The notes below the pieces were generated by a model, which saw only the letters and a list, made by a program, of their open reading frames with translations, did not search any database and was not told where the DNA came from. 64,000 nucleotides of DNA from Longibaculum muris (lineage in GTDB: Bacteria > Bacillota_I > Bacilli_A > Erysipelotrichales > Coprobacillaceae), in the NCBI RefSeq assembly GCF_004343035.1, contig NZ_SMCQ01000014.1:17343-81342 (forward strand), written 5' to 3'. The position numbers and the translations under genes are program-made. Each line of letters starts with the position of its first letter. The first letter of the stretch is position 1. Positions 1 to 8,154 of this stretch are shown one piece after another.

Positions 1-582
1 AATCAAACCAACAACACTCATCCAATCAACTTGATAAAAACTAGGTATAAATCCTTTCATAACAGCAATTAAATCTGGCTTTGATAAAATCATCGTCACA
101 ATAAAAGCAAATGCCATAATAAATACCAATGCCGTCATAAACTTCTCAATATATTTATAACTTCCACTATAAAGCAAAACAATCGCAACAAGTCCCATCA
201 CCAAAGCAATTGTTCTTAGAGGAACGTGAGGTAATAATGTTGATAACCCCATTGCTCCACCAGTTAAATTCCCTGTTTCATAAGCAATATTACCAACAAA
301 TATCGCCAATACAACAATAAGCATAATAACTATTTTTAAAATCGGATGATCAATTCTTTCCCTAATATTCTCACCCAATCCTTTACCAGTCACAATTCCT
401 AATCTGGCCGCCATTTCCTGAAACATAATCGTTGCTATGGTAGAAAACAAAATAACCCATAAAAGAGTGTAGCCATAGCTAGCTCCCGAGCTTGAACAAA
501 CAGTAATTGTTCCTGGTCCAATAAAGGCCGCAGCGACTAATGCCCCTGGTCCAATATTTTTTAATCTATTGATGAACTTCAT
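1..582 (-). CDS. Nramp-related divalent metal transporter (partial, C-terminus outside window)
   Basis: The first 194 residues of a membrane protein are present; the rest lies beyond the left edge. It starts MKFINRLKNIGPG and shows several hydrophobic helices. Nramp (SLC11) proteins import Mn2+, Fe2+ or related ions with protons. Helix 1 carries IGPGTITV, followed by ASYGY and an EMAARLGI segment typical of the superfamily. The canonical DPGN metal-binding motif of helix 1 is absent, so the substrate may differ, as in Nramp-related Mg2+ transporters. The start has a good AAGGAAGA ribosome site. It lies 17 bp downstream of the deformylase gene and probably shares its transcript. Family is fairly sure; substrate unknown. 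Confidence 0.8.
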   Translation of the reverse strand, partial: MKFINRLKNIGPGALVAAAFIGPGTITVCSSSGASYGYTLLWVILFSTIATIMFQEMAARLGIVTGKGLGENIRERIDHPILKIVIMLIVVLAIFVGNIAYETGNLTGGAMGLSTLLPHVPLRTIALVMGLVAIVLLYSGSYKYIEKFMTALVFIMAFAFIVTMILSKPDLIAVMKGFIPSFYQVDWMSVVGLI

Positions 583-599
583 TTACATCTTCCTTTTCT

Positions 600-1013
600 T
601 TAAATCAAGATCCCCTCACAATGGTCAATTTCATGTTGTACAATTTGAGCAGCAAAATCTTGAAATGTTTTAATTTTTATTTTCCAATTTTCATCACGAT
701 ATTCAACTTTTACTTTTTCATATCTTTTAACTTTCTTTACTCCTTCATGACTTAAACAACCTTCTTCTGTTTCATAATAACGTCCAGCTGTTTTTAAAAT
801 ACGTGGATTCATCATAATTATATAATGATTGTGATCATTAATCACAACAATTCTTTTTAACTCACCAATCATATTTGCCGCAATCCCCACACAATTTTCT
901 TCATGAGCTTTAATTGTATCTAATAAATCTAAAGCGATTGGTAAATCTTCTAATGTTGCTTCTTTTGATTTTTGTCCTAATATAAATTGATCTTTAACAA
1001 TTTCTTTAATCAT
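600..1013 (-). CDS. def: Peptide deformylase-like protein
   Basis: This 137-residue protein has the zinc-hydrolase motifs of peptide deformylase, which removes the formyl group from new proteins in the cytoplasm. Motif II is EGCLS (about 84-88) and motif III is QHEIDH (about 126-131), giving the metal-binding Cys and two His. Motif I reads GIAANMIG (43-50) where the family has GxAAxQxG, so the conserved Gln is Met. The ATG is preferred over an upstream GTG because AAGGAGA sits 7 nt before it. It probably heads a two-gene operon with the Nramp-like gene. The altered motif I suggests a secondary deformylase rather than the housekeeping enzyme. Confidence 0.88.
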   Translation of the reverse strand: MIKEIVKDQFILGQKSKEATLEDLPIALDLLDTIKAHEENCVGIAANMIGELKRIVVINDHNHYIIMMNPRILKTAGRYYETEEGCLSHEGVKKVKRYEKVKVEYRDENWKIKIKTFQDFAAQIVQHEIDHCEGILI

Positions 1014-1037
1014 ATACACATCTCCTTGAATAATCTC

Positions 1038-1066
1038 ATTATATAATGTGTACTAAAATGTCGCAA
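1038..1066 (-). promoter_or_regulatory. Sigma-A-type promoter of def
   Basis: On the minus strand a TTGCGA -35 (1061-1066) and a TATAAT -10 (1038-1043) are separated by 17 bp, about 25 bp upstream of the def start. Confidence 0.7.
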
Positions 1067-1086
1067 GTGACTTTAGATTTAAAAAG

Positions 1087-1116
1087 AAAAAAGAACGATT
1101 CATCTCGTTCTTTTAA
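1087..1116 (-). terminator. Intrinsic terminator after the DUF2262 gene
   Basis: A perfect 10-bp stem (AAAAGAACGA at 1089-1098, TCGTTCTTTT at 1105-1114) with a 6-nt loop is followed by T-rich sequence on the minus strand, just beyond the stop of the gene starting at 1977. Confidence 0.75.
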
Positions 1117-1119
1117 TCA

Positions 1120-1977
1120 TTACCCTATTATATTCGCATCATCCAATCCTTTATCAATATTTCCACTTACAACAATATCATGTCCACCTATCATACCATC
1201 ATCATTAAAGAAAAATTCAAAATCACCTTCTGTCATAACACTAATATTATCAAGTCTCATCCGTTTATTAAATTCTTCTACAGACAGCTCTACTTTAATA
1301 TCTTCACTCCAATCATTAGCTATATCAGTAAGATATTCAGCTGCATATAAACGAATCTTTTCTTCCCATTCTTGGCTATGATTTAATAATTTTTGTAATG
1401 TATCAATGGCTTCATCAGCAGTTATAGCTTCATCATCATCAGCATCAAGATGTAAACTGCATTCTTTTCCATTCCAAATCATACTTCCTGAAAATAAACC
1501 TAAAGCTTTATCCAATAATAAATCATGACATCCATCAGGTCGAATAATGACTTCTTTTTGATACTCTTTCAATATTTCTTCTAACTCTAGATGATGACAA
1601 TCTCTTTCTAATACTTCATCAAGCATAAAATATTCACCATATTCAAATAAAGTTTCTGAATATTTATTGACATATGGTAATGATTTTCTTATCTTTACTC
1701 GATAAATTGTTTGAGGTTTTAAATTTAACCCATAATCTTCTAATCGACGTTCTTCTTCAGAAGATAACCATGACATGGTTTTCTTCCCTTTAAAAAGCTC
1801 CCCTGTTTCAATATCAACATATGCCAATATTGACATATTAACAGTCCATAAAACATCATCACCTAAACGTGTAGCTCCTGACTCATTTTCGGTTAAGATA
1901 TAAACTTCTTCAGCATGTTTATCATATTTTGTTTTAAAGCGTTCTTTTTGAATAAATAAATCACTATGTAATTCCAT
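1120..1977 (-). CDS. DUF2262 domain-containing protein
   Basis: A 285-residue soluble protein of unknown function. The C-terminal ~120 residues (from GSMIWNGKEC onward) resemble DUF2262: a Glu/Asp-rich helical stretch, then a FFFNDDGMIGGHDIVVSG segment ending in an SGN turn. The N-terminal half has no family I recognise. The start at MELHSDL is chosen because GAGAAGGAGAA lies 5-7 nt upstream; the longer reading frame has no ribosome site. It is a single gene with its own terminator. No catalytic motif is evident. Confidence 0.75.
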   Translation of the reverse strand: MELHSDLFIQKERFKTKYDKHAEEVYILTENESGATRLGDDVLWTVNMSILAYVDIETGELFKGKKTMSWLSSEEERRLEDYGLNLKPQTIYRVKIRKSLPYVNKYSETLFEYGEYFMLDEVLERDCHHLELEEILKEYQKEVIIRPDGCHDLLLDKALGLFSGSMIWNGKECSLHLDADDDEAITADEAIDTLQKLLNHSQEWEEKIRLYAAEYLTDIANDWSEDIKVELSVEEFNKRMRLDNISVMTEGDFEFFFNDDGMIGGHDIVVSGNIDKGLDDANIIG

Positions 1978-2237
1978 ATAGTTCTCCTTCTCACTAATTT
2001 TAATGGGATTTTTCTCTATTGATTTATAAATCAATTATTTTAAGAATTTGAATCTTGTCCCTCCTTTTATTCTCACAGCTAGATAAATCCATATTCAATG
2101 ATTGCTACACTCATCACAACATTGCTTTTTTCTTATTTATCTATTTATTTATTATATATAATTTTTTTTATTTAAAATGAATTTTTTCTATTTTTTCATA
2201 TATATGTAAGAAATTAGCTCTTTTTTATCAATAATTT

Positions 2238-2276
2238 AAAAACTATTAAAGATATCATCCCTTTAATAGTCTTTTT
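2238..2276. terminator. Bidirectional terminator-like hairpin
   Basis: A 10-bp perfect inverted repeat (ACTATTAAAG at 2242-2251, CTTTAATAGT at 2261-2270) is flanked by A and T runs, 12 bp beyond the stop of the XRE regulator gene. The remaining 2038-2237 stretch is very AT-rich and I see no gene in it. Confidence 0.65.
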
Positions 2277-2288
2277 GATGTCATATTA

Positions 2289-2603
2289 TTATTTTTTATT
2301 TTCTTCTAACATTGATTTAATTAAGGTTTTAATAAGTCTTTGATCACGAATAGATAATTGAGCAATTTCTTGGTTAAGTTCACTGAATTGTTTATCATCA
2401 TAACAATACTGATTAGTTCTACACATAAGATAGTCAATAGTTACATGAAAATAATCTGATAATGCGACTGCTATATCCATAGGAACTTCTTTTAAATGAT
2501 TTTCCCACTGACTTATAGATTGTTGACTTGCATTAATTTTTTCAGCGAGTTGAGTTTGACTTAATCCTTCTCTTTCTCTTAATTCTTTTATTCTATTATT
2601 CAT
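2289..2603 (-). CDS. XRE-family transcriptional regulator
   Basis: A 104-residue protein beginning MNNRIKELREREGLSQ. Residues 1-60 form a Cro/C1-type helix-turn-helix with the typical LSQTQLAEKINASQQSISQWE recognition region and a tyrosine-rich DYFHVTIDYL end. The C-terminal 40 residues are helical and probably mediate dimerisation. The start is set by AGGAGAAAG just upstream; the longer frame is unlikely to be translated. It lies downstream of nanE in the same direction, with a gap of about 115 bp holding a possible operator. Targets are unknown. Confidence 0.85.
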   Translation of the reverse strand: MNNRIKELREREGLSQTQLAEKINASQQSISQWENHLKEVPMDIAVALSDYFHVTIDYLMCRTNQYCYDDKQFSELNQEIAQLSIRDQRLIKTLIKSMLEENKK

Positions 2604-2665
2604 TTTCTTTCTCCTATCACTTCTTCTTTTCATTTTAAATGAAAGCAAGGAGAACATGTACATCA

Positions 2666-2689
2666 ATACAATGTATCATATACAAGTAT
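2666..2689. promoter_or_regulatory. Possible operator of the XRE gene
   Basis: Two related near-palindromic decamers, ATACAATGTAT and ATACAAGTAT, lie about one helical turn apart upstream of the XRE gene. Autoregulatory Cro/C1 sites often look like this; binding is inferred only. Confidence 0.3.
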
Positions 2690-2717
2690 TTGTTGTACTC
2701 TATAATAATGAATAAAA

Positions 2718-3386
2718 TTATTTATTTAGAACTTTTACAAATTTTTTAGTAATATCTTGAGGTCTTGTAATAGCGCCTCCGACCACTGCACTATGAACAC
2801 CTAAATCAAAAACTTTTTTTAAATCTTCTGGAGTATTGATCTTACCTTCGGCAATAATTGGAACTTTGCAGTCTTTAACTAGTTTTTCAATTAGTTCATA
2901 ATGTGGTCCATCTAACAATTTTGAATAACTTGTATAACCACAAAGAGTTGTTGAAACACAATCAAAACCTATTGATTGAGCATGCATACATTCTTCATAA
3001 GTTGAACAATCAGCCATAGCTAAACGATTATGAGCATGAATATATTGAACTAAATCTTCTAACTTTTCATTGTTAGGTCTTTTTCTATTGGTTGCATCTA
3101 TAGCAATCATTTGACATTTTGTTGTAAGTAATTCGTCAATTTCTTTTTTTGTTGGTGTGATATAGATTTCACTATCCGGATATGTTCTTTTGACAATACC
3201 AATCACTGGTAAATCAACAACTTTCATGATTTCATCAATATCTTCTTTAGACTGTGCTCTAATTCCCGCAGCCCCACCCATTTGTGCCGCTAATGCCATT
3301 CTTCCCATAATAAATGAACTATGTAATGGTTCATCATCTAACGCTTGACATGATACAACTAATTTTCCTTTAATTTGCTCTAACAT
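2718..3386 (-). CDS. nanE: N-acetylmannosamine-6-phosphate 2-epimerase
   Basis: A 222-residue TIM-barrel enzyme matching NanE in length and motifs, converting ManNAc-6-P to GlcNAc-6-P in sialic acid/ManNAc catabolism. Family-typical segments are GAAGIRAQ (about 39-46), VIGIVKR (60-66), IAIDAT (94-99), DCSTYEE (126-132) and the phosphate-binding end IAEGKINTPEDL plus AVVGGAITRP. The ATG at 3386 follows AGGAGG and overlaps the end of nanK, indicating translational coupling. It is the last gene of the MBL/nanK/nanE operon. No nanA lyase gene is present in the window. Confidence 0.93.
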   Translation of the reverse strand: MLEQIKGKLVVSCQALDDEPLHSSFIMGRMALAAQMGGAAGIRAQSKEDIDEIMKVVDLPVIGIVKRTYPDSEIYITPTKKEIDELLTTKCQMIAIDATNRKRPNNEKLEDLVQYIHAHNRLAMADCSTYEECMHAQSIGFDCVSTTLCGYTSYSKLLDGPHYELIEKLVKDCKVPIIAEGKINTPEDLKKVFDLGVHSAVVGGAITRPQDITKKFVKVLNK

Positions 3387-4267
3387 AATAACCTCCTATT
3401 TTTATAACCAAAATATGCCCCTATCATTCCTGCATCATTTTTATAATATGCAAACTTTAATTTAAGATTTTGATAAACATATGGAATCAATAGTTCTTTA
3501 AGATAATGATCAATCATAGGATAAAGATAATCTTTTTCTTCCATCAATCCACCACCTAAAACAATTGTATCTGGATTTGTTATATAACAAATATTTGCGA
3601 TACCTTTTGCTAAAGCTAAGCACATTTCATCAATAGCTTGTTGACAAATAATATCATTTTGTTGACTTAAAGCGATAATGCGTCGTCCATCATAATGAGT
3701 TCCATCGTTTTTTAATGCTGTGACTTTTCTCACTAAGGCACTCGTAGAAGCAATATCTTCAAAACACTGTCCATCAACATTCATATATCCAACTTCCATC
3801 GCAAAGAAAGATGTCCCATTATAAAGCTGATGGTCAATAATAAGACTTCCCCCAATTCCCGTACCTACAGTTAAACAAACCATGATTTGACTATCTTGAC
3901 CACTTCCACCACATTTTTCTGCATACCCAGCACAATTGACATCATTTTCCACATAACAATCAATATGAAATTCACTTTCAAATAATTCTTTAATCTTGGT
4001 TCCTGTATATTCAGGAATTGTTTTTGAAGCATGAACGATTATTCCATTTTGACTATCAACAACTCCTGCTGTTGAGATACAAATTGCTTGTAATGAATAA
4101 TCTTTTATATAATTTCTAACAATATTTTTAACCTTATTCATAATATGGCTAGCACCTTTTTGCGCTTGGGTATCTATAACTTGTTTATCCAGCCATTTCA
4201 TTTCTTCATCAATCAAACCATATTTTATTGATGTTCCACCAATATCCACTAAGACATATGTTTTCAT
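3380..4267 (-). CDS. nanK: ROK-family sugar kinase, probable N-acetylmannosamine kinase
   Basis: A 295-residue ROK kinase that likely phosphorylates ManNAc to feed NanE. The N-terminal ATP site is DIGGTSIKYG (8-17) and a second nucleotide loop is GTGIGGSL (about 135-142). The zinc-binding GHxxxxxxxxCxCGxxGC cluster of many ROK proteins is missing: this region reads EVGYMNVDGQCFED, with one Cys. Assignment as NanK rests on the overlap with nanE. It starts 1 bp after the preceding gene and has only a weak ribosome site, so coupled translation is likely. Confidence 0.85.
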   Translation of the reverse strand: MKTYVLVDIGGTSIKYGLIDEEMKWLDKQVIDTQAQKGASHIMNKVKNIVRNYIKDYSLQAICISTAGVVDSQNGIIVHASKTIPEYTGTKIKELFESEFHIDCYVENDVNCAGYAEKCGGSGQDSQIMVCLTVGTGIGGSLIIDHQLYNGTSFFAMEVGYMNVDGQCFEDIASTSALVRKVTALKNDGTHYDGRRIIALSQQNDIICQQAIDEMCLALAKGIANICYITNPDTIVLGGGLMEEKDYLYPMIDHYLKELLIPYVYQNLKLKFAYYKNDAGMIGAYFGYKNRRLLC

Positions 4268-4268
4268 A

Positions 4269-4787
4269 TTAACAATTCCAATTTATTTTCACAGGATGTT
4301 CTTCTTTAACAGCAACATCTTTTAAAGAAACATAAGCTCGATGTAATTCTGTGTAAGCTAATTGATCATATTCTTCTTTTGTTTGAGATAATCCTGCTTC
4401 ATGATAAGCTATCGCTGCAGCCCCATAGAATAAAAATCCTAATGCATTGGTTGGTGTTTGTACAGTTGCACATGCTGTTGCAATGGCTTTAGATAATGCT
4501 TCTAAGATAGGGTCTGTTAATGTTTTAGCATCTGCTCTAGCAGCTTTTAATAATGGTTTGAGGTCTTTTAATTGACGTTGCTGATTGAGATATTCTTCAC
4601 ATTCATCAATCACATTTTCTAGACAAGATTCTTTTACACTTTCTAGATATAGTGGCAGATAATTTTCTTTTGCATAATGAATAGCCCAATTTGCGAGTGT
4701 ATGATGACTTTGAGTTTCTATCAAATGCATTAAATCTTGGCATATATCCCAATGAATATCACCTAACATTTTTCTTAATTTTGCCAT
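4269..4787 (-). CDS. Imm-5-like putative immunity protein / helical repeat protein
   Basis: A 172-residue all-helical soluble protein. Its Ala-rich C-terminal half (ARADAKTLTDPILEALSKAI followed by ATACATV and HEAGLS) resembles proteins annotated as putative immunity protein, Imm-5-like. The family match is by eye only. The ATG at 4787 has a GGGAGGA ribosome site 5 nt upstream; the longer frame lacks one. It sits between the sulfatase-like MBL gene and nanK in one operon, so a metabolic role is as plausible as immunity. No toxin gene is adjacent. Confidence 0.5.
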   Translation of the reverse strand: MAKLRKMLGDIHWDICQDLMHLIETQSHHTLANWAIHYAKENYLPLYLESVKESCLENVIDECEEYLNQQRQLKDLKPLLKAARADAKTLTDPILEALSKAIATACATVQTPTNALGFLFYGAAAIAYHEAGLSQTKEEYDQLAYTELHRAYVSLKDVAVKEEHPVKINWNC

Positions 4788-4809
4788 AAATTCCTCCCTA
4801 TATTGCTGA

Positions 4810-4833
4810 AAACGTACGATGATTCGTACGTTT
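4810..4833. repeat. Perfect inverted repeat between operon genes
   Basis: AAACGTACGA and TCGTACGTTT form a perfect 10-bp inverted repeat with a TGAT loop, overlapping the stop of the upstream MBL gene. On the minus strand it is followed by TTTTC only, so it is a weak terminator or an mRNA processing/stability hairpin that would lower expression of nanK and nanE relative to the first gene. Confidence 0.55.
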
Positions 4834-6064
4834 ATAATTCTTTGGCAGCACAAATGAAGTAATGTCTCGCATTTGCAGAAGTCATTTGTTTTGCCCGGTT
4901 AAGTAAACATTCTTTTTTCAGATCTTTATAATCATCAACTAATTCTAATAATTGTAAGGCTAATTGATATTCTTCTTTTTGCATTAAATTCTTTACTTTT
5001 TCAATAAGTTTATCTTCACCAATTAATTCTAATAAAGTTTTATTATAAACATTTAAACTTACTGGCATTAATTGATTAACATTTCCATCAAACCAACCAA
5101 CATATCCATTATAAATACTCTTAACACTCCATTCGACTGTTCCATAATATTCTTCTAAATATTCTAAAGATTGATACTTATCCTCTAGATGAACAGCTTG
5201 TACAGTTTCATCAAGTGTCATTCCTTGTCGCATACAGTCTAATGTTTGAAATAAAATTGATTCAATTGCATCTTTATAGTTTCCAATAACTTTTTTAATT
5301 TTTGCTTGAGTTTGTAAAAGAGGTCCATGTCCTGGTAGGAAATATTCAGTGTCATAAGTTAACATACGCTTTAGTGTTTCAATCCATACTGTCACATCAC
5401 GATAAGGTGTTCCTCTAATGGCATATAGATTTGGGAAACATCCCACATAATTATCACCGACACACATTACTTTATCATCAGGAAGATAGACAAATAATTC
5501 ATCGTCACATTCCCCTGGAGCTCTTACTAACTCTAAATGAATTCCATCAATATCTCTTTCAATTTTATCTTCATGATATAATGTTGTTGGTTTTAAAAAT
5601 TGATATGTCCCTTCATTGACTGCACGTCCTTCTCTAATTCCAATTCCTTGACTAATTGCTTCTTCATCACTTAAAGGTATTCCAAATTGCTTTTCTCCTC
5701 TTTCATTTAAAAAAGGCGCAATTCTATCAAAGTATTTTGGTGGCATTTTCATACTATCAAAAGCAATAATTTCTTCTACTGTATCTTTAAAAGTCGCAGC
5801 ACCACCTCTATGATCAGGATGTCCATGAGTAAAAATAATTGTTTTAACTGGTTTATCAGTTATTTTCTTTAAATCTTCTAATAAGATTTTTGAACGAACA
5901 TCACTATCTAAAGTATCAACTAATATAACAGAATGATGAGCTATGATAGCAATTGCATTACTATGACCATAACCAATAAAAAAATAAATATGATCATTAA
6001 CTTTTACAATATCTTTTGCATAACTTTTAAGTGTAAATGATTTTAATTTTTCTTCATTTAACAT
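4832..6064 (-). CDS. Metallo-beta-lactamase fold hydrolase, alkylsulfatase-like
   Basis: A 410-residue cytoplasmic protein (no signal peptide). The MBL-fold metal motif THGHPDH is at about 79-85, a further acidic ligand motif GECDDE at about 175 and PGHGPL near 250. The region after about 260, with EYYGTVEWSVKSIYNGYVGWFDG, matches the dimerisation domain of type III alkylsulfatases (SdsA1/Pisa1 group). It is much shorter than those enzymes and lacks their C-terminal SCP-like domain. It is first in the operon ahead of nanK-nanE, divergent from a LysR gene, with AAGGAGG before the ATG. The substrate may be a sulfated amino sugar or glycan fragment; this is inference. Confidence 0.8.
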   Translation of the reverse strand: MLNEEKLKSFTLKSYAKDIVKVNDHIYFFIGYGHSNAIAIIAHHSVILVDTLDSDVRSKILLEDLKKITDKPVKTIIFTHGHPDHRGGAATFKDTVEEIIAFDSMKMPPKYFDRIAPFLNERGEKQFGIPLSDEEAISQGIGIREGRAVNEGTYQFLKPTTLYHEDKIERDIDGIHLELVRAPGECDDELFVYLPDDKVMCVGDNYVGCFPNLYAIRGTPYRDVTVWIETLKRMLTYDTEYFLPGHGPLLQTQAKIKKVIGNYKDAIESILFQTLDCMRQGMTLDETVQAVHLEDKYQSLEYLEEYYGTVEWSVKSIYNGYVGWFDGNVNQLMPVSLNVYNKTLLELIGEDKLIEKVKNLMQKEEYQLALQLLELVDDYKDLKKECLLNRAKQMTSANARHYFICAAKEL

Positions 6065-6135
6065 TTTTTATCCTCCTTAAAATCTTTCTATCTTTATTGT
6101 ACTCGTTTTCTTTAGGAAAAAATAGTCATATACTG

Positions 6136-6147
6136 AATAAATTTATT
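6136..6147. promoter_or_regulatory. Candidate LysR operator
   Basis: AATAAATTTATT is a perfect 12-bp palindrome in the intergenic region between the divergent MBL and lysR genes, about 26 bp upstream of the lysR -35 box, where LysR-type regulators usually bind. Confidence 0.35.
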
Positions 6148-6172
6148 TGTAAGATGAGTTTTTCTTTTATAC

Positions 6173-6201
6173 TTGTAAGGCATAACAATTAAAAATATAA
6201 T
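6173..6201 (+). promoter_or_regulatory. Promoter of the LysR-family gene
   Basis: TTGTAA (6173-6178) and TATAAT (6196-6201) are spaced by 17 bp, 20 bp before the lysR-type ATG. Confidence 0.7.
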
Positions 6202-6221
6202 AATGATAGAGGTGACGATAA

Positions 6222-7097
6222 ATGGAGATAAGAACTTTGCAATATTTTTTAGCAATTGCCCGTGAAGAAAATATTTCTGCCGCAGCAGATTTTTTACATA
6301 TTACTCAACCAACTTTATCAAGACAAATGAAAGATTTAGAAGATGAACTTGGTAAACAATTATTTATCAGAGGAAAACGTCGTATTAGCTTAACTGAAGC
6401 AGGAATATTATTAAGGAAGCGTGCTGAAGAAATTACGAGTCTTGTAGAAAGAACTGAATCAGAGATTATGGCAAGTGAGGAATTGTTAACGGGTGATATT
6501 TATATTGGGTGTAGTGAAAGTGATGGAATGAGATTGATAGCTAAGGCTATTGATAAGATGGCATTAATGTACCCACATGTGAAGTTTCATTTGTATAGTG
6601 GGAATGCTGATGAAATGTATCATAAAATTGAAGATGGAATTTTAGATTTTGCGATTGTGATTGAACCTGTTGAATTGAAGAAATATGATTATTTGAAGTT
6701 ACCTTATATGAATACTTGGGGAATCTTGATGTCTAATCATAGTATTTTAGCGAATAATGAAATTATTACTCCTAATGATTTACGTGATAAGCCTTTACTT
6801 TGTTCTAATCAAACTATGGTAAAAAATGAACTGGCTGGATGGATTGGTGGTAATCAAAGAAAATTAAATATTGTTGGGACCTATAATTTATTATATAATG
6901 CATCATTACTTGTAGAAGAAGGACATTTTTATGCCTTATGTCTTAAAGATATTATAAATATAGAGGGAAAAGATTTATGTTTTAAACCCTTGTCTCCTCA
7001 ATTAGAAGCAGGAATGTTGGTTATTTGGAAAAAATATCAGCCATTTGCTAGACCAGCAGAAGTTTTCTTAGAAATCCTAAAAAAAGAATTTAACTAA
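6222..7097 (+). CDS. LysR-family transcriptional regulator
   Basis: A 291-residue protein of normal LysR length. The N-terminal winged helix-turn-helix (about 1-60) contains NISAAADFLHITQPTLSRQM and DLEDELGKQLF. The rest is a periplasmic-binding-like effector domain (about 88-291). It is divergently transcribed from the MBL-nanK-nanE operon, which it probably controls together with itself. The inducer could be an amino sugar or related compound (inference). GAGGTGA precedes the ATG. A bidirectional hairpin terminator follows directly. Confidence 0.93.
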   Translation: MEIRTLQYFLAIAREENISAAADFLHITQPTLSRQMKDLEDELGKQLFIRGKRRISLTEAGILLRKRAEEITSLVERTESEIMASEELLTGDIYIGCSESDGMRLIAKAIDKMALMYPHVKFHLYSGNADEMYHKIEDGILDFAIVIEPVELKKYDYLKLPYMNTWGILMSNHSILANNEIITPNDLRDKPLLCSNQTMVKNELAGWIGGNQRKLNIVGTYNLLYNASLLVEEGHFYALCLKDIINIEGKDLCFKPLSPQLEAGMLVIWKKYQPFARPAEVFLEILKKEFN

Positions 7098-7121
7098 AAA
7101 AGTGGCAAATGCCACTTTTTA
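7096..7121. terminator. Bidirectional terminator
   Basis: AAAAAGTGGC and GCCACTTTTT form a perfect hairpin with an AAAT-type loop, serving the LysR gene on the plus strand and the lipoprotein gene on the minus strand. Confidence 0.85.
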
Positions 7122-8081
7122 TAGTTTAATAAGATAAACTTGACCACCATGATCAACTCTTAAAGATTTTTCACCCTTTGCAACTTCTTCACTCACCTCA
7201 ATCTTATAATAAACTGTGGCGCTTTGCCCAGGTTTAAGATTAATCGAACTTGCTTGAGTTAAATTTTCTTTATTATCATATTCATAGACCACACTTGCAC
7301 GATATTCTAGATGATTCGCATCAATTAAAGTTACTGTTGCTATGTTTGATGCAGGTATTTCGCCATCTGTGGTGTTTTTAATTTTTGCTGGAATTATCAC
7401 AAAGCTCTTGTTTTCATTTTTAACTTTAAAATAAGTATAAATACCTGTTGGTTTTGATGGTTCTAATTTCTTAGCTTCTTTAACTAATTCAAATGTAACT
7501 TCTCCAGCGCCATCAAAAGTAATTGTTTCTTTTAAGTTTTTTGTTTTATAATGACTATTCACATCATCAAATTGAAAAGATAAAGCAGCTGTTTGTTCAT
7601 TATCTTCATCCTTTGTTTTTAGTTCAAAAGTCATTTCTTTACTCATTAATGCTGTATCTATTTCAGTATAACAATGAACTTTTTTTACTTCATCTACTCC
7701 AATTGTTCCACCATTACTAATAGTCTTTCCATTTGCACTAACTGCCCCAAAACGAACAACATAGCTTTTACCATCAATTTTCAATGATCCTTGAAGTTCA
7801 CTTGATAATTTTAAATCTTCTTTCTTTAAATTCTTCATTTGCATTGTAACATCTAATAAGACATCTGTTGCTTTATCTGGCTTATAATAAGTATAGAAAG
7901 AGCCAATAACATCTGGTTCCACTTGTCTAGTTTTACTTATATACTCAATTTGAAAAGAAACAATATCAGCAAATTTATTCTCTTTTTCCCACTCAATAGA
8001 CAACTGATCTTTTTTCCCACTACATCCTACAACACTCAAACCCATCAAACATACTAATAAATATTTCGTTAATTTCTTCAT
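7119..8081 (-). CDS. Secreted lipoprotein of unknown function
   Basis: A 320-residue protein beginning MKKLTKYLLVCLMGLSVVGC, a clear lipoprotein signal with the lipobox Cys at about 20. The rest is beta-rich and seems to hold two related Ig-like halves: each contains a folding pattern with TYFKVK/TYYKPDK, charged loops and a strand ending before a small-residue turn. No enzyme motif is visible. It should be anchored to the outer face of the membrane. The start at 8081 follows AAAGGTGGGG. It is a single gene and I do not recognise the family. Confidence 0.8.
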   Translation of the reverse strand: MKKLTKYLLVCLMGLSVVGCSGKKDQLSIEWEKENKFADIVSFQIEYISKTRQVEPDVIGSFYTYYKPDKATDVLLDVTMQMKNLKKEDLKLSSELQGSLKIDGKSYVVRFGAVSANGKTISNGGTIGVDEVKKVHCYTEIDTALMSKEMTFELKTKDEDNEQTAALSFQFDDVNSHYKTKNLKETITFDGAGEVTFELVKEAKKLEPSKPTGIYTYFKVKNENKSFVIIPAKIKNTTDGEIPASNIATVTLIDANHLEYRASVVYEYDNKENLTQASSINLKPGQSATVYYKIEVSEEVAKGEKSLRVDHGGQVYLIKL

Positions 8082-8154
8082 TTTATCCCCACCTTTATCA
8101 TCAGTATACATCAAACCAAATTATTCACAACATAAAGTTATCACAAAAATAATT

